Positions 1 through 8,397 of a DNA stretch of 64,000 nucleotides are shown here, piece after piece. Made by a program: the position numbers and the translations under genes. The stretch covers positions 248,001 to 312,000 of the forward strand of contig NZ_JAKLUA010000005.1 in the NCBI RefSeq assembly GCF_022012435.1, given 5' to 3'. Source of the stretch: Bradyrhizobium zhengyangense. Its GTDB lineage: Bacteria; Pseudomonadota; Alphaproteobacteria; Rhizobiales; Xanthobacteraceae. Below the pieces are notes generated by a model. The model made no database searches and had not been told where the DNA came from. It saw only the letters and a program-made list of their open reading frames with translations. The number at the start of each line of letters is the position of its first letter. Within the stretch, counting starts at the first letter, position 1.

Positions 1-636
1 GCCGCGATGGCGCTGGGTTACGCGGCGCTCGCCAATCTCGGCGTTCGGCATTTGTCCGAGCCGTTCCGCGAGGAAATGATGCGCGCCACCGGTGGCGCCG
101 TCGCGATCGGCGGCCGCGACCGTCACAGCATGATCTATTTCGGACAGAGCCGCGGCAGCGAGACCGTCGGCGTTCAACTTGACGTCGGCTCGCGCGTGCC
201 GATTGCAACCACCGCGATGGGTCGCGCCTATTTCTGGGCGCTGGGCGAGGACGAGCGCACCGAGCTGTCGCGCGTGCTGCGCGAACATTACGGCAGCCGC
301 TGGCCGAAGATGCGCGACGGGCTGGAGCGTTCCGGCGAGATGGTCGCCAAGCACGGCTTCGCGATCTCGGTCGGCGACTGGCACGACGACATCGGCGCCG
401 CCGGCGTCGCGCTCAAGCTCAACGACGGAACCGGGCCTTACGCATTCAATTGTGGCGCGCCGGCATTCCGCTTCACGGAAGAACGATTGATCAACGACAT
501 TGGACCGCGTCTGCTTGCGATGGTAAGGAACATCGAAGCGACACTGGGGGGTCTGATGTCGCTATCCAAAAAAGACGACAGCAAAAAGCTGAAATCAGGA
601 GGGAAAGTTGCGCGTGTGGCCGAGGGGATCAGATAG
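1..636 (+). CDS. IclR-family transcriptional regulator, C-terminal part (5' truncated)
   Basis: The frame is open to the first base of the window, so the N-terminus and the winged-helix DNA-binding domain lie outside. What remains, about 211 residues, matches the IclR effector-binding domain: a stretch around GSRVPIATTAMGRAYFWAL resembles the family's conserved 'PLhaTAlGrA' ligand-pocket segment, and the later G-W-D-I/GAAGVALKL stretch matches the second half of the GAF-like fold. The tail is lysine-rich and looks non-conserved. It ends 66 bases before the start chosen for a Liv-type ABC transporter gene on the same strand, so it could control that importer, as local IclR proteins often do; this is inference from position. 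Family assignment is fairly safe, the ligand is unknown. Confidence 0.8.
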   Translation, partial: AAMALGYAALANLGVRHLSEPFREEMMRATGGAVAIGGRDRHSMIYFGQSRGSETVGVQLDVGSRVPIATTAMGRAYFWALGEDERTELSRVLREHYGSRWPKMRDGLERSGEMVAKHGFAISVGDWHDDIGAAGVALKLNDGTGPYAFNCGAPAFRFTEERLINDIGPRLLAMVRNIEATLGGLMSLSKKDDSKKLKSGGKVARVAEGIR

Positions 637-702
637 CCTTTGTCATGTCAGGGTGCGGTTCGCATCGCCCCTTCGCCCACTGTCGAGTGTGGGCGAGACG
701 AG

Positions 703-1500
703 ATGACGCAGGCACAGCTCGCGCAGGGGACATCGCCTCTGCTCGCGGTTCGCGACGTCAGCGTCGTGTTCGGCGGCATCGTCGCGCTCAACGGCGTGTC
801 CTTTGACATGCTCAAGGGCCAGATCCTCGGATTGATCGGCCCCAACGGCGCCGGCAAGACAACGCTGTTCAACTGCCTGTCCCGCCTCTACCAGCCGTCG
901 TCGGGCGATATCCTGATGGAAGGCGCGAGCATCTTGAAGCGTCAGCCGCACCGGATCGCCGAGATCGGCATCGGCCGCACCTTCCAGAACGTGGCGTTGT
1001 TCCCGAACCTGTCGGTGATGGACAATGTCCGCGTCGGCACCCATGCCCGAACCTCCTCCGACATCATCAGCGACTCGCTGCGCCTCGCCTGGATTCGCCG
1101 CAGCGAAAGCAGCGTGAACAAGAAGGTGCACGAGATCCTCGCCTATCTCGATCTCGAGGACGTCGCCCACACCACCGTCTCCGGCCTGCCGTTCGGCACG
1201 CAGAAGCGCGTCGAATTGGCGCGGGCGCTCGCGGCGGACCCGAAGATCCTGCTGCTCGACGAACCCGCCGGCGGCCTTAACCACGAGGAGGTCCACGTCC
1301 TCGGCGACCTCATCCGCCGCATCCGCGACGAACGCGGCATGACCGTGCTGCTGGTCGAGCACCACATGGGCCTCGTGATGTCGATCGCCGACCACGTCGT
1401 CGCGCTGAACTTCGGCAAGAAGCTCGCCGAAGGCACGCCCGCCCAGGTGCAGGTCGACCCCGACGTCATCAAGGCCTATCTCGGGAGCAAGGACCAATGA
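703..1500 (+). CDS. livG: Branched-chain amino acid-type ABC transporter ATPase LivG
   Basis: Cytoplasmic ATPase of a hydrophobic amino acid or organic acid uptake ABC transporter. Visible motifs are Walker A GPNGAGKTT, Walker B ILLLDEPAGGL and the LivG-type C-terminal motif VLNFGKKLAEGTP-like region ending in PDVIKAYLG. The ABC signature is degenerate (LPFGTQKRVELARAL in place of LSGGQ), as is common in LivG. The frame is open upstream to a TTG at 640, but the ATG at 703 gives the usual LivG length of 265 residues and was chosen. The stop overlaps the start of livF by four bases (ATGA), so the two ATPases are translationally coupled. The order livG-livF-livH-livM with binding proteins last forms a complete importer. 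Substrate cannot be read from the sequence; relatives carry branched-chain amino acids, aromatic acids, urea or amides. Confidence 0.93.
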   Translation: MTQAQLAQGTSPLLAVRDVSVVFGGIVALNGVSFDMLKGQILGLIGPNGAGKTTLFNCLSRLYQPSSGDILMEGASILKRQPHRIAEIGIGRTFQNVALFPNLSVMDNVRVGTHARTSSDIISDSLRLAWIRRSESSVNKKVHEILAYLDLEDVAHTTVSGLPFGTQKRVELARALAADPKILLLDEPAGGLNHEEVHVLGDLIRRIRDERGMTVLLVEHHMGLVMSIADHVVALNFGKKLAEGTPAQVQVDPDVIKAYLGSKDQ

Positions 1501-2210
1501 CGACGCTGCTCAACGTCAAGGACCTGCGCGCCTATTACGGCCAGGTCCAGGCGCTCCATGGCCTCACCTTCTCGCTCAACGAGGGCTCGCTGACGACGCT
1601 GCTCGGCGCCAACGGCGCCGGCAAGACCACGACGCTGCGCGCGATCTGCAACATGGTGCGCTCCACCGGCGGCATCGAGTTCGACGGCAAGCCGCTGAAC
1701 AACCGCTCCACCGAGAGCATCGTGCGCTACGGCATCGCCCACGTGCCGCAGGGCCGCGGCACCTTCACCACCATGACGGTGGAGGAGAATCTCCAGCTCG
1801 GGGCCATCACCCGCAAGGACAATGCCGGCATCGTTTCCGACATCGAGCGCATGTACGCGCATTTCCCGGTCCTCAAGCAGCGGCATACCCAGCAGGCCGG
1901 CACGCTCTCCGGCGGCGAGCAGCAGATGCTCGCGGTCGCGCGCGCGCTGATGCTGCGGCCGCGGCTGATGCTGCTGGACGAGCCGTCCTTCGGCCTCGCG
2001 CCGCTGGTCGTGCGCGACCTGTTCGGCATCCTCGGCAAGATCAACCGCGAGGACAAGGTGTCGATCCTGGTGGTCGAGCAGAACGCCCAGCTCGCACTCG
2101 AGCTCGCCGACCAGGCCTATGTGATCGAGACCGGCCGTATCGTGATGTCGGGCAATGCCAAGGACATCGCGAACAACGAAGAAATCCGCAAATCCTATCT
2201 GGGTTACTGA
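1497..2210 (+). CDS. livF: Branched-chain amino acid-type ABC transporter ATPase LivF
   Basis: Second ATPase of the importer, 237 residues, the normal LivF length. It shows Walker A GANGAGKTT, a canonical signature LSGGEQQMLAVARAL, Walker B LMLLDEPSFGLAP and a switch histidine region ILVVEQNAQLALELAD. The ATG overlaps the livG stop. Twelve bases separate it from livH, so all permease parts are made from one transcript. Together with LivG it forms the nucleotide-binding heterodimer on the inner face of the membrane. Confidence 0.93.
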   Translation: MTTLLNVKDLRAYYGQVQALHGLTFSLNEGSLTTLLGANGAGKTTTLRAICNMVRSTGGIEFDGKPLNNRSTESIVRYGIAHVPQGRGTFTTMTVEENLQLGAITRKDNAGIVSDIERMYAHFPVLKQRHTQQAGTLSGGEQQMLAVARALMLRPRLMLLDEPSFGLAPLVVRDLFGILGKINREDKVSILVVEQNAQLALELADQAYVIETGRIVMSGNAKDIANNEEIRKSYLGY

Positions 2211-2222
2211 GGAGCCGGCACG

Positions 2223-3101
2223 ATGGAGCTGTTTACCAACCAGGTGCTGGCCGGCATTGCCACCGGTGCGATCTACGCCTGCATGGCGCTCGCCGTGGTC
2301 ATGATCTACCAGGCCATCGACCATCTCAACTTCGCGCAAGGCGAGATGGCGATGTTCTCGACCTTCATCTCCTGGCAGCTGATGCAGTGGGGCGTGCCCT
2401 ATTGGGGTGCCTTTGCGATCACGCTGGCGTTGTCGTTCATCGGCGGCATCGCCATCGAGCGCATCCTGTTCAAGCCGCTGGCGAAGGCGCCTGTTCTGAC
2501 CAACGTCGCCGGCTTCATCGCGCTGTTCGCGATCATCAACTCGTCGGCCGGCCTGATCTGGGACTTCACCATCAAGCAATATCCGACCCCGTTCGGCTCC
2601 TCGCCGTTCCTCGGCAGCCAACTGATCTCGACCCACCAGGCCGGCATGATCGGCGTTACCGTGCTGCTGCTGCTCGGCCTGTATTTCTTCTTCCAGTACA
2701 CCAGGATCGGCCTTGCCATGCGCGCGGCCGCCTCGGTGCCTGAATCGGCGCGCCTCGTCGGCATCAACACCTCCTGGATGATCGCGCTGGGCTGGGGCAT
2801 GGCGACCGCGATCGGCGCGATCGCCGGCATGCTGATCGCTCCCGTCGTGTTCCTGGAGCCCAACATGATGGGCGGCGTGCTGATCTACGGGTTCGCGGCA
2901 GCCGTGCTCGGCGGCCTGACCAGCCCGTTCGGCGCCGTGGTCGGCGGCTTCCTGGTCGGCATCTTCGAGAACCTCGCCGGCACCTACATCCCCGGCGTCG
3001 GCAACGAGCTGAAACTCCCGATCGCGCTCGCGCTGATCATCTCCGTCCTGGTCGTCAAACCCGCTGGTCTGTTCGGCCGGCACATCGTCAAGCGAGTTTG
3101 A
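2223..3101 (+). CDS. livH: Branched-chain amino acid-type ABC transporter permease LivH
   Basis: Inner-membrane permease of 292 residues, the usual size, with about eight hydrophobic segments. The N-terminal part (QVLAGIATGAIYACMALAVV, then DHLNFAQGEMAMF) is the typical LivH opening, in which the F-A-Q-G-E motif is strongly conserved. The segment GGLTSPFGAVVGGFLVGI near the C-terminus is the conserved EAA-like cytoplasmic loop that contacts the ATPases. The stop TGA lies just before the livM start at 3104. It pairs with LivM to form the translocation path. Confidence 0.93.
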   Translation: MELFTNQVLAGIATGAIYACMALAVVMIYQAIDHLNFAQGEMAMFSTFISWQLMQWGVPYWGAFAITLALSFIGGIAIERILFKPLAKAPVLTNVAGFIALFAIINSSAGLIWDFTIKQYPTPFGSSPFLGSQLISTHQAGMIGVTVLLLLGLYFFFQYTRIGLAMRAAASVPESARLVGINTSWMIALGWGMATAIGAIAGMLIAPVVFLEPNMMGGVLIYGFAAAVLGGLTSPFGAVVGGFLVGIFENLAGTYIPGVGNELKLPIALALIISVLVVKPAGLFGRHIVKRV

Positions 3102-3103
3102 TC

Positions 3104-4120
3104 ATGAGCGCTGTCGAAGACGTCGTCACGGAAGCCCCGGCCGTCGAGGCCGTGCCGAAGCGGGCCATGACGCTGGGCACAGGCACCTCGGTGGTGGTGC
3201 TGCTGCTGCTCCTTGTCGTGCCGGTGTTCGCGAAGAATTTCGTGATCTTCCAGCTGACCCAGCTGCTCTATCTGGGCCTTGCGGTGCTGGCGCTGAACAT
3301 CCTGACCGGCGGAAGCGGTCAGTTCTCGCTCGGCCAGAGCGCGTTCTACGGCATCGGCGCCTACATCACTGCCGTGATGATGGAGCAGTTCAACATCCCC
3401 TACTTCCTCTGCCTGCCGGTCGCGGGCGTGCTCTGCTTCGGCGTCGGCTTCCTGTTCGGCCAGCCGGCGCTGCGGCTCTCCGGCGTTTATCTCGCGCTCG
3501 CGACCTTCGCGCTCGCCACCGCAATGCCGCAGCTGCTCAAGCTGAACTTCCTCGAGCCGTGGACCGGCGGCGTGCAGGGCCTCGTCGTCACCAAGCCGGA
3601 TGCGCCGTTCGGGCTGAAGATGTCGCAGGACATGTGGCTCTACTACTTCACGCTCGTCGTCGTGCTCGCGATCTACATCTTCTCCGTCAACCTGCTGCGC
3701 TCCCGCTCGGGCCGCGCCTTCATGGCGATCCGCGACAACGAGATCGCGGCCTCCGCCATGGGCGTCAATGTCGCGCTCTACAAGACGCTCGCCTTCGGCG
3801 TCTCCGCCGGCATCACCGGCGTCGCCGGTGGCCTCAGCGCCATCGCGGTGCAGTTCGTCGCCCCCGACAGCTTCACCATCACGCTTGCGATCCAGCTGTT
3901 CCTCGGCATGGTCGTCGGCGGCGTCGGCTGGCTGCCGGGCTCGATCGTCGGTGCCGCCTTCATCATCTTCGTGCCGAACATCGCGGAGGGCATCTCCAAG
4001 GGCCTCTCCGGCGCCGTGTTCGGCGTGCTCCTGTTCCTCGTCATCTACCTCGTGCCGCATGGCGCAAGGCAGGTCGCGATCCTGGGCCAGCAATTCGCGG
4101 GCAGGTTCAGAAAGAACTGA
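3104..4120 (+). CDS. livM: Branched-chain amino acid-type ABC transporter permease LivM
   Basis: Second inner-membrane permease, 338 residues. After an acidic N-terminal tail it has repeated hydrophobic segments and the LivM hallmarks LNILTGGSGQFSLGQSAF, RSGRAFMAIRDNEIAASAMG and the C-terminal loop LGMVVGGVGWLPGSIVG. A TTG two codons upstream (3098) also opens the frame, but the ATG at 3104 is preferred because it follows the livH stop directly. The first substrate-binding protein gene begins 40 bases downstream, so the binding protein is probably co-transcribed with the permease set. Confidence 0.92.
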   Translation: MSAVEDVVTEAPAVEAVPKRAMTLGTGTSVVVLLLLLVVPVFAKNFVIFQLTQLLYLGLAVLALNILTGGSGQFSLGQSAFYGIGAYITAVMMEQFNIPYFLCLPVAGVLCFGVGFLFGQPALRLSGVYLALATFALATAMPQLLKLNFLEPWTGGVQGLVVTKPDAPFGLKMSQDMWLYYFTLVVVLAIYIFSVNLLRSRSGRAFMAIRDNEIAASAMGVNVALYKTLAFGVSAGITGVAGGLSAIAVQFVAPDSFTITLAIQLFLGMVVGGVGWLPGSIVGAAFIIFVPNIAEGISKGLSGAVFGVLLFLVIYLVPHGARQVAILGQQFAGRFRKN

Positions 4121-4160
4121 CCCCATCACCAAGACTGTCGTTTCAACCAAGGAGACCCAA

Positions 4161-5390
4161 TTGACTTTCGTAAGAACACTGCGAACCGCCGCACTCATAA
4201 CGGCGGTCGCCACGCTCGCCTCCACCGCAGCCCTCGCCCAGAAGAAATACGACACCGGCGCGACCGATACCGAGATCAAGATCGGCAACATCATGCCGTA
4301 TAGCGGCCCGGCGTCGGCCTACGGCATCATCGGCAAGACCGAAGAAGCCTATTTCAAGATGATCAACGACAAGGGCGGCATCAACGGCCGCAAGATCGTC
4401 TACGTCACCTATGACGATGGGTATTCGCCGCCGAAAGCCGTGGAGCAGGTCCGCAAGCTGGTCGAGAGCGACGAGGTGCTCGCCGTGTTCAACCCGCTCG
4501 GCACACCCTCGAACAGCGCGATCCAGAAGTATCTCAACGCCAAGAAGATCCCGCAGCTGTTCGTCGCCACCGGCGCCACCAAGTGGAACGACCCGAAGAA
4601 CTTCCCCTGGACCATGGGCTGGCAGCCCTCCTACCAGAGCGAAGCGCAGATCTATGCGAAATGGCTGATGAAGGAGAAGCCCAACGCCAAGGTCGCGATC
4701 CTCTATCAGAACGACGATTTCGGCAAAGACTACCTCAAGGGCACCAAGGACGGTTTCGGCGCCAAGGCTGCGTCCACCATCATCATGGAGGAGAGCTATG
4801 AGGTTTCCGAGCCGTCGATCGACGGCCACATCGTCAAGATCAAGGCCGCCAATCCCGACGTGCTGCTGATCTACACGACGCCGAAATTCGGCGCCCAGAC
4901 CATCAAGAAGACCGCCGAGCTCGGCTGGAAGCCGCTGCAGATCATCACCAACGTGTCGGCCTCGGTCGGCAGCGTGATGAAACCGGCCGGTTTCGAGGCC
5001 TCCCAGGACGTGCTGTCGGCGGCTTACGCCAAGGACGGCGCCGATCCGCGCTGGGCCAACGATGCCGACATGAAGAAGTGGGTCGAGTTCCTCGACAAGT
5101 ACATGCCCGGCGCCGACAAGACCGACTCCAGCGTCGTCTACGGCTATGGTGCCGCGCAGACGCTGGTCAAGGCGCTGGAACAATGCGGTGACGACCTCAC
5201 CCGCGCCAACCTGATGAAGCAGGCGGCGAGCCTGAAGGATTTCGCGCCGGACACGCTGCTGCCCGGCGTCAAGATCAACACGGGTCCGAGCGACTTCGCC
5301 CCGATCAGCCAGCTGCAGATGCAGCGTTTCAAGGGCGAGAAGTGGGAACAGTTCGGCGACATCATGAACGGTGACGTCGCGCCGGAATAA
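4161..5390 (+). CDS. Periplasmic substrate-binding protein of Liv-type ABC importer (copy 1)
   Basis: Type I periplasmic binding protein (Peripla_BP_6, LivK-like), 409 residues. The start is a TTG at 4161 placed five bases after AAGGAGA; the frame is open far upstream but inside livM in another frame, so the longer version is not real. The first 26 residues form a Sec signal peptide with an ALA cleavage site before QKKYDTG. The mature protein begins with the family's conserved TDTEIKIGNIMPYSGPASAY segment, contains YDDGYSPPKAVEQVRKLVE and a Y-Q-N-D-D-F-G-K-D-Y hinge segment. It is one of three close paralogues in tandem. It captures the ligand and delivers it to LivHM; identity of the ligand is unknown. 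Confidence 0.93.
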   Translation: MTFVRTLRTAALITAVATLASTAALAQKKYDTGATDTEIKIGNIMPYSGPASAYGIIGKTEEAYFKMINDKGGINGRKIVYVTYDDGYSPPKAVEQVRKLVESDEVLAVFNPLGTPSNSAIQKYLNAKKIPQLFVATGATKWNDPKNFPWTMGWQPSYQSEAQIYAKWLMKEKPNAKVAILYQNDDFGKDYLKGTKDGFGAKAASTIIMEESYEVSEPSIDGHIVKIKAANPDVLLIYTTPKFGAQTIKKTAELGWKPLQIITNVSASVGSVMKPAGFEASQDVLSAAYAKDGADPRWANDADMKKWVEFLDKYMPGADKTDSSVVYGYGAAQTLVKALEQCGDDLTRANLMKQAASLKDFAPDTLLPGVKINTGPSDFAPISQLQMQRFKGEKWEQFGDIMNGDVAPE

Positions 5391-5420
5391 CTCACTGAGG
5401 CAATAGTCCGAATTTGACAA

Positions 5421-5452
5421 AGCCCCCGCGAGCGATCGCGGGGGCTTTTTGT
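5421..5452 (+). terminator. Intrinsic terminator after binding protein copy 1
   Basis: A G/C-rich inverted repeat (AGCCCCCGCGA pairing with TCGCGGGGGCT around a very short loop) is followed directly by TTTTTG. It lies 31 bases after the stop of the first binding protein and so separates the five-gene transporter transcript from the second binding protein. Confidence 0.85.
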
Positions 5453-5510
5453 TGACGTCTTGCATCAATCTTGTTCAATGCGACGCCGATCCAGGTGAGG
5501 CAGGAGTGAA

Positions 5511-6737
5511 ATGGTCGTCGTTCGATTTCAGGTTGCGGTGATTTCGGCCGCATTCGCGTTGTGCACTGCGATGAGCAATCCCGCGCTGGCACAGAAGTCC
5601 TACGACAGCGGCGCCTCCGATACCGAAATCAAGATCGGCAACATCATGCCCTATAGCGGGCCCGCCTCCGCCTATGCCGTGATCGGCAAGGCCCAAGAGG
5701 CCTATTTCAACAAGGTCAATGCCGAGGGCGGCATCAACGGCCGCAAGATCAAGTTCATCTCGTATGACGACGCTTACTCGCCGCCGAAGACGGTGGAGCA
5801 GGCGCGCAAGCTGGTCGAAAGCGACAACGTTCTGTTGATCTTCGGCTCGCTCGGCACCTCCACCAACGGCGCCATCCGCAAATACATGAACGAGAAGAAG
5901 GTGCCGCAACTCTTCGTGGCGAGCGGCGCGTCCAAGTGGAACGATCCGAAGCAATATCCCTGGACCATGGGCTGGCAGCCGAGCTACGCGGGCGAGGCGA
6001 AGATCTACGCCAAATACATCATGAAGGAAAAGCCGGACGCGAAGATCGGCGTGCTCTACCAGAACGACGATTTCGGCAAGGACTATCTGAACGGACTGAG
6101 GGAAGGGCTTGGGCCCAAGGCCTCGATGATCGTGCTGGAGGAGTCCTACGACACCTCCGAGCCCGCGGTCGACGAACACGTCGTGAAGCTGAAGGCCGCT
6201 GGCGCCGACGTCCTCATCAGCGTCACCACGCCGAAATTCGCGGCGCAGGCGATCAAGAAGGCGGCCGAGATCAACTGGCATCCGATCCACATCATCTCCA
6301 ACGTCTCGGCTTCCGTCGGCGGCGTGATCGAGCCCGCGGGCTTCGAGATCTCGCAAGGCATCCTGTCGGCGACCTACATCAAGGACGGCTCCGACCCGCA
6401 ATGGAATGCCGATGACGGCATGAAGAGGTTCTACAACTTCGTGTCGGAATTTGATCCAAAGGCCAACAAGCACGACGCCGCCGTGGTGTTCGGCTATGCT
6501 ACCGCACAGACCATGGTCAAAGTGCTGCAGATGTGCGGCGACAACCTCACCCGTGACAACGTCATGAAGCAGGCCGCAAACCTGAAGGACTTCGCGCCCG
6601 ATACGCTGCTGCCCGGCATCAAGATCAACACCGCACCCGACGATTTCGCCCCGATCGAGCAGCTTCAGATGATGCGGTTCAAGGGCAAGGCCTGGGAATT
6701 GTTCGGCGACATCATCTCGAGCGACCCCGGCCACTAA
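5511..6737 (+). CDS. Periplasmic substrate-binding protein of Liv-type ABC importer (copy 2)
   Basis: Paralogue of the preceding gene, 408 residues, with its own Shine-Dalgarno (GCAGGAGTGAA) before ATG 5511. A signal peptide of about 28 residues ends at NPALA before QKSYDSG. It keeps the SDTEIKIGNIMPYSGPASAY segment, the YDDAYSPPKTVEQARKLVE stretch and the YQNDDFGKDY hinge. It differs from copy 1 in pocket-proximal stretches, for example SLGTSTNGAIRKYMNEKK against PLGTPSNSAIQKYLNAKK, so ligand preference may differ. It is flanked by terminators on both sides, which implies a separate promoter. No second permease set is adjacent, so it most likely docks to the same LivHM. Confidence 0.92.
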   Translation: MVVVRFQVAVISAAFALCTAMSNPALAQKSYDSGASDTEIKIGNIMPYSGPASAYAVIGKAQEAYFNKVNAEGGINGRKIKFISYDDAYSPPKTVEQARKLVESDNVLLIFGSLGTSTNGAIRKYMNEKKVPQLFVASGASKWNDPKQYPWTMGWQPSYAGEAKIYAKYIMKEKPDAKIGVLYQNDDFGKDYLNGLREGLGPKASMIVLEESYDTSEPAVDEHVVKLKAAGADVLISVTTPKFAAQAIKKAAEINWHPIHIISNVSASVGGVIEPAGFEISQGILSATYIKDGSDPQWNADDGMKRFYNFVSEFDPKANKHDAAVVFGYATAQTMVKVLQMCGDNLTRDNVMKQAANLKDFAPDTLLPGIKINTAPDDFAPIEQLQMMRFKGKAWELFGDIISSDPGH

Positions 6738-6828
6738 CGGCAACCCAGAATAGCCGGGCTTGACTCGAGCAACTCAAGACAGTCGGCCTTCTCGCAATTG
6801 CACAGGCGCCCCTGACTACTAAAGGAGC

Positions 6829-6862
6829 AGACCCTGCGACCTTGTCGCAGGGTCTTTGTGTT
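6829..6862 (+). terminator. Intrinsic terminator after binding protein copy 2
   Basis: A perfect 12-base stem (AGACCCTGCGAC with GTCGCAGGGTCT, positions 6829-6840 and 6844-6855) around a CTT loop is followed by a short T-rich run TTGTGTTG. It sits about 90 bases after the stop of copy 2 and 100 bases before the start of copy 3. The T tract is weaker than in the other two terminators of this locus. Confidence 0.7.
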
Positions 6863-6964
6863 GAAGGCGAAAGGCAAATCGTATTGAATTGCACTCGCGC
6901 GGCCCAAAAACAATCAAGCCAAAAAAAGGAGCGCACACACACCAAGAAAAATAGGGAGATTGGA

Positions 6965-8194
6965 ATGCCCGCTGTCACCGGCAAGCTTGCAGCCGCATCA
7001 CTGGCGCTCGCGCTCATTGCAGCCACGACCTCCATCGCATCGGCCCAGAAGAAATACGATACCGGCGCGACCGATACCGAGATCAAGATCGGCAACATCA
7101 TGCCTTACAGCGGACCGGCCTCCGCCTACGGCATCATCGGGCGGACCGAAGCCGCCTATTTCAAGAAGATCAATGACGAAGGCGGCATCAACGGCCGCAA
7201 GATCAACTTCATTTCCTACGACGACGCCTACTCACCGCCGAAGACAGTCGAGCAGGCGCGCAAGCTGGTCGAGAGTGACGAGGTGCTGTTCATCTTCAAC
7301 TCGCTCGGCACACCGCCGAACTCGGCGATCCACAAATACATGAACACCAAGAAGGTACCGCAGCTGTTCGTCGCCACCGGCGCCACCAAGTGGAACGACC
7401 CGCAGAACTTCCCGTGGACCATGGGCTGGCAGCCCAACTACCAGAGCGAGACGCAGATCTACGCAAAGTGGCTGCTCAAGAACAAGCCCGACGCCAAGAT
7501 CGCCGTGCTCTATCAGAACGACGATTACGGCAAGGACTATCTGAAAGGCCTGAAGGATGGTCTCGGCGCCAAGGCCGCGTCGATGATCGTTGCCGAGGAG
7601 AGCTACGAGACCTCCGAGCCGACGATCGACAGCCACATCGTCAGGCTGAAGTCGACCGGCGCCAACGTCTTCATGAACATCACGACGCCGAAATTCGCCG
7701 CACAGGCGATCAAGAAGAACGCCGAGATCGGCTGGAAGCCGCTGCACTTCCTCAACAACGTCTCCGCCTCCGTCGGCAGCGTGATGAAGCCCGCCGGCTT
7801 CGAGAACGGCCAGGACATCATCTCGGCCGACTATCTCAAGGACGTGTCCGATCCTGAATGGAACAACGACGCCGGCATGAAGGAGTTTATGGCCTTCATG
7901 GACAAGTACTTCCCGGACGGCGACAAGCTCGACAAGGGCACCATCGTCGGCTTCGCGGTGGCACAGACGCTGGTCCACGTGCTGAAGAACTGCGGCGATG
8001 ATCTCACCCGCGAGAACATCATGAAGCAGGCAGCCAGCATGAAGGACTTTCGCACCGAGGCGCTGCTGCCCGGCATCAAGATCAACACCGGCCCGAACGA
8101 CTTCGCGCCGATCAGCCAGCTCCAGCTCGAGAAGTTCAAGGGCGAGCGCTGGGAACTGTTCGGCGACGTGATCAGCGCCGACGCCGGCGGCTAA
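6965..8194 (+). CDS. Periplasmic substrate-binding protein of Liv-type ABC importer (copy 3)
   Basis: Third paralogue, 409 residues from ATG 6965, which follows an AGGGAGA ribosome site. The frame is open 41 codons further up, but that stretch has no signal peptide and crosses the terminator stem, so it is not used. The signal peptide (about 28 residues, cleaved after SIASA) precedes QKKYDTGATDTEIKIG, almost identical to copy 1 over the first 60 mature residues. It also has the YDDAYSPPKTVEQARKLVE motif of copy 2, so it looks intermediate between the other two. The 220 bases upstream would carry its own promoter. Function as in the other copies: ligand capture for a Liv-type importer. Confidence 0.92.
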   Translation: MPAVTGKLAAASLALALIAATTSIASAQKKYDTGATDTEIKIGNIMPYSGPASAYGIIGRTEAAYFKKINDEGGINGRKINFISYDDAYSPPKTVEQARKLVESDEVLFIFNSLGTPPNSAIHKYMNTKKVPQLFVATGATKWNDPQNFPWTMGWQPNYQSETQIYAKWLLKNKPDAKIAVLYQNDDYGKDYLKGLKDGLGAKAASMIVAEESYETSEPTIDSHIVRLKSTGANVFMNITTPKFAAQAIKKNAEIGWKPLHFLNNVSASVGSVMKPAGFENGQDIISADYLKDVSDPEWNNDAGMKEFMAFMDKYFPDGDKLDKGTIVGFAVAQTLVHVLKNCGDDLTRENIMKQAASMKDFRTEALLPGIKINTGPNDFAPISQLQLEKFKGERWELFGDVISADAGG

Positions 8195-8220
8195 TACCCA
8201 TACAGTTTGCGGCGCTACCA

Positions 8221-8254
8221 AGCCCCCTGCGAGGAGATCGCAGGGGGCTTTTTG
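8221..8254 (+). terminator. Intrinsic terminator after binding protein copy 3
   Basis: A perfect 12-base stem (AGCCCCCTGCGA with TCGCAGGGGGCT) with a five-base loop is followed by TTTTTGTTG. It ends the binding protein transcript 27 bases after the stop codon. Confidence 0.88.
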
Positions 8255-8397
8255 TTGCGCCTGTTATCATTACGCGATTGCACAATCGAATGATGGTAAA
8301 GGCTGCTTACCCTTTTGCGCCCGATGCGCTAGGCAGGGCATGGCGACGTCCTCGCCACAGCTTTAGTCTGCTCAAGAGTTAGCCGAAGGCCATCGTC

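Noticed and set aside
1476..3083. Long minus-strand frame of 535 codons over livF and livH
   Set aside because: Composition is rich in Asp, Glu, His and Arg as expected from the antisense of G/C-rich genes; the plus-strand frames have clear family motifs.
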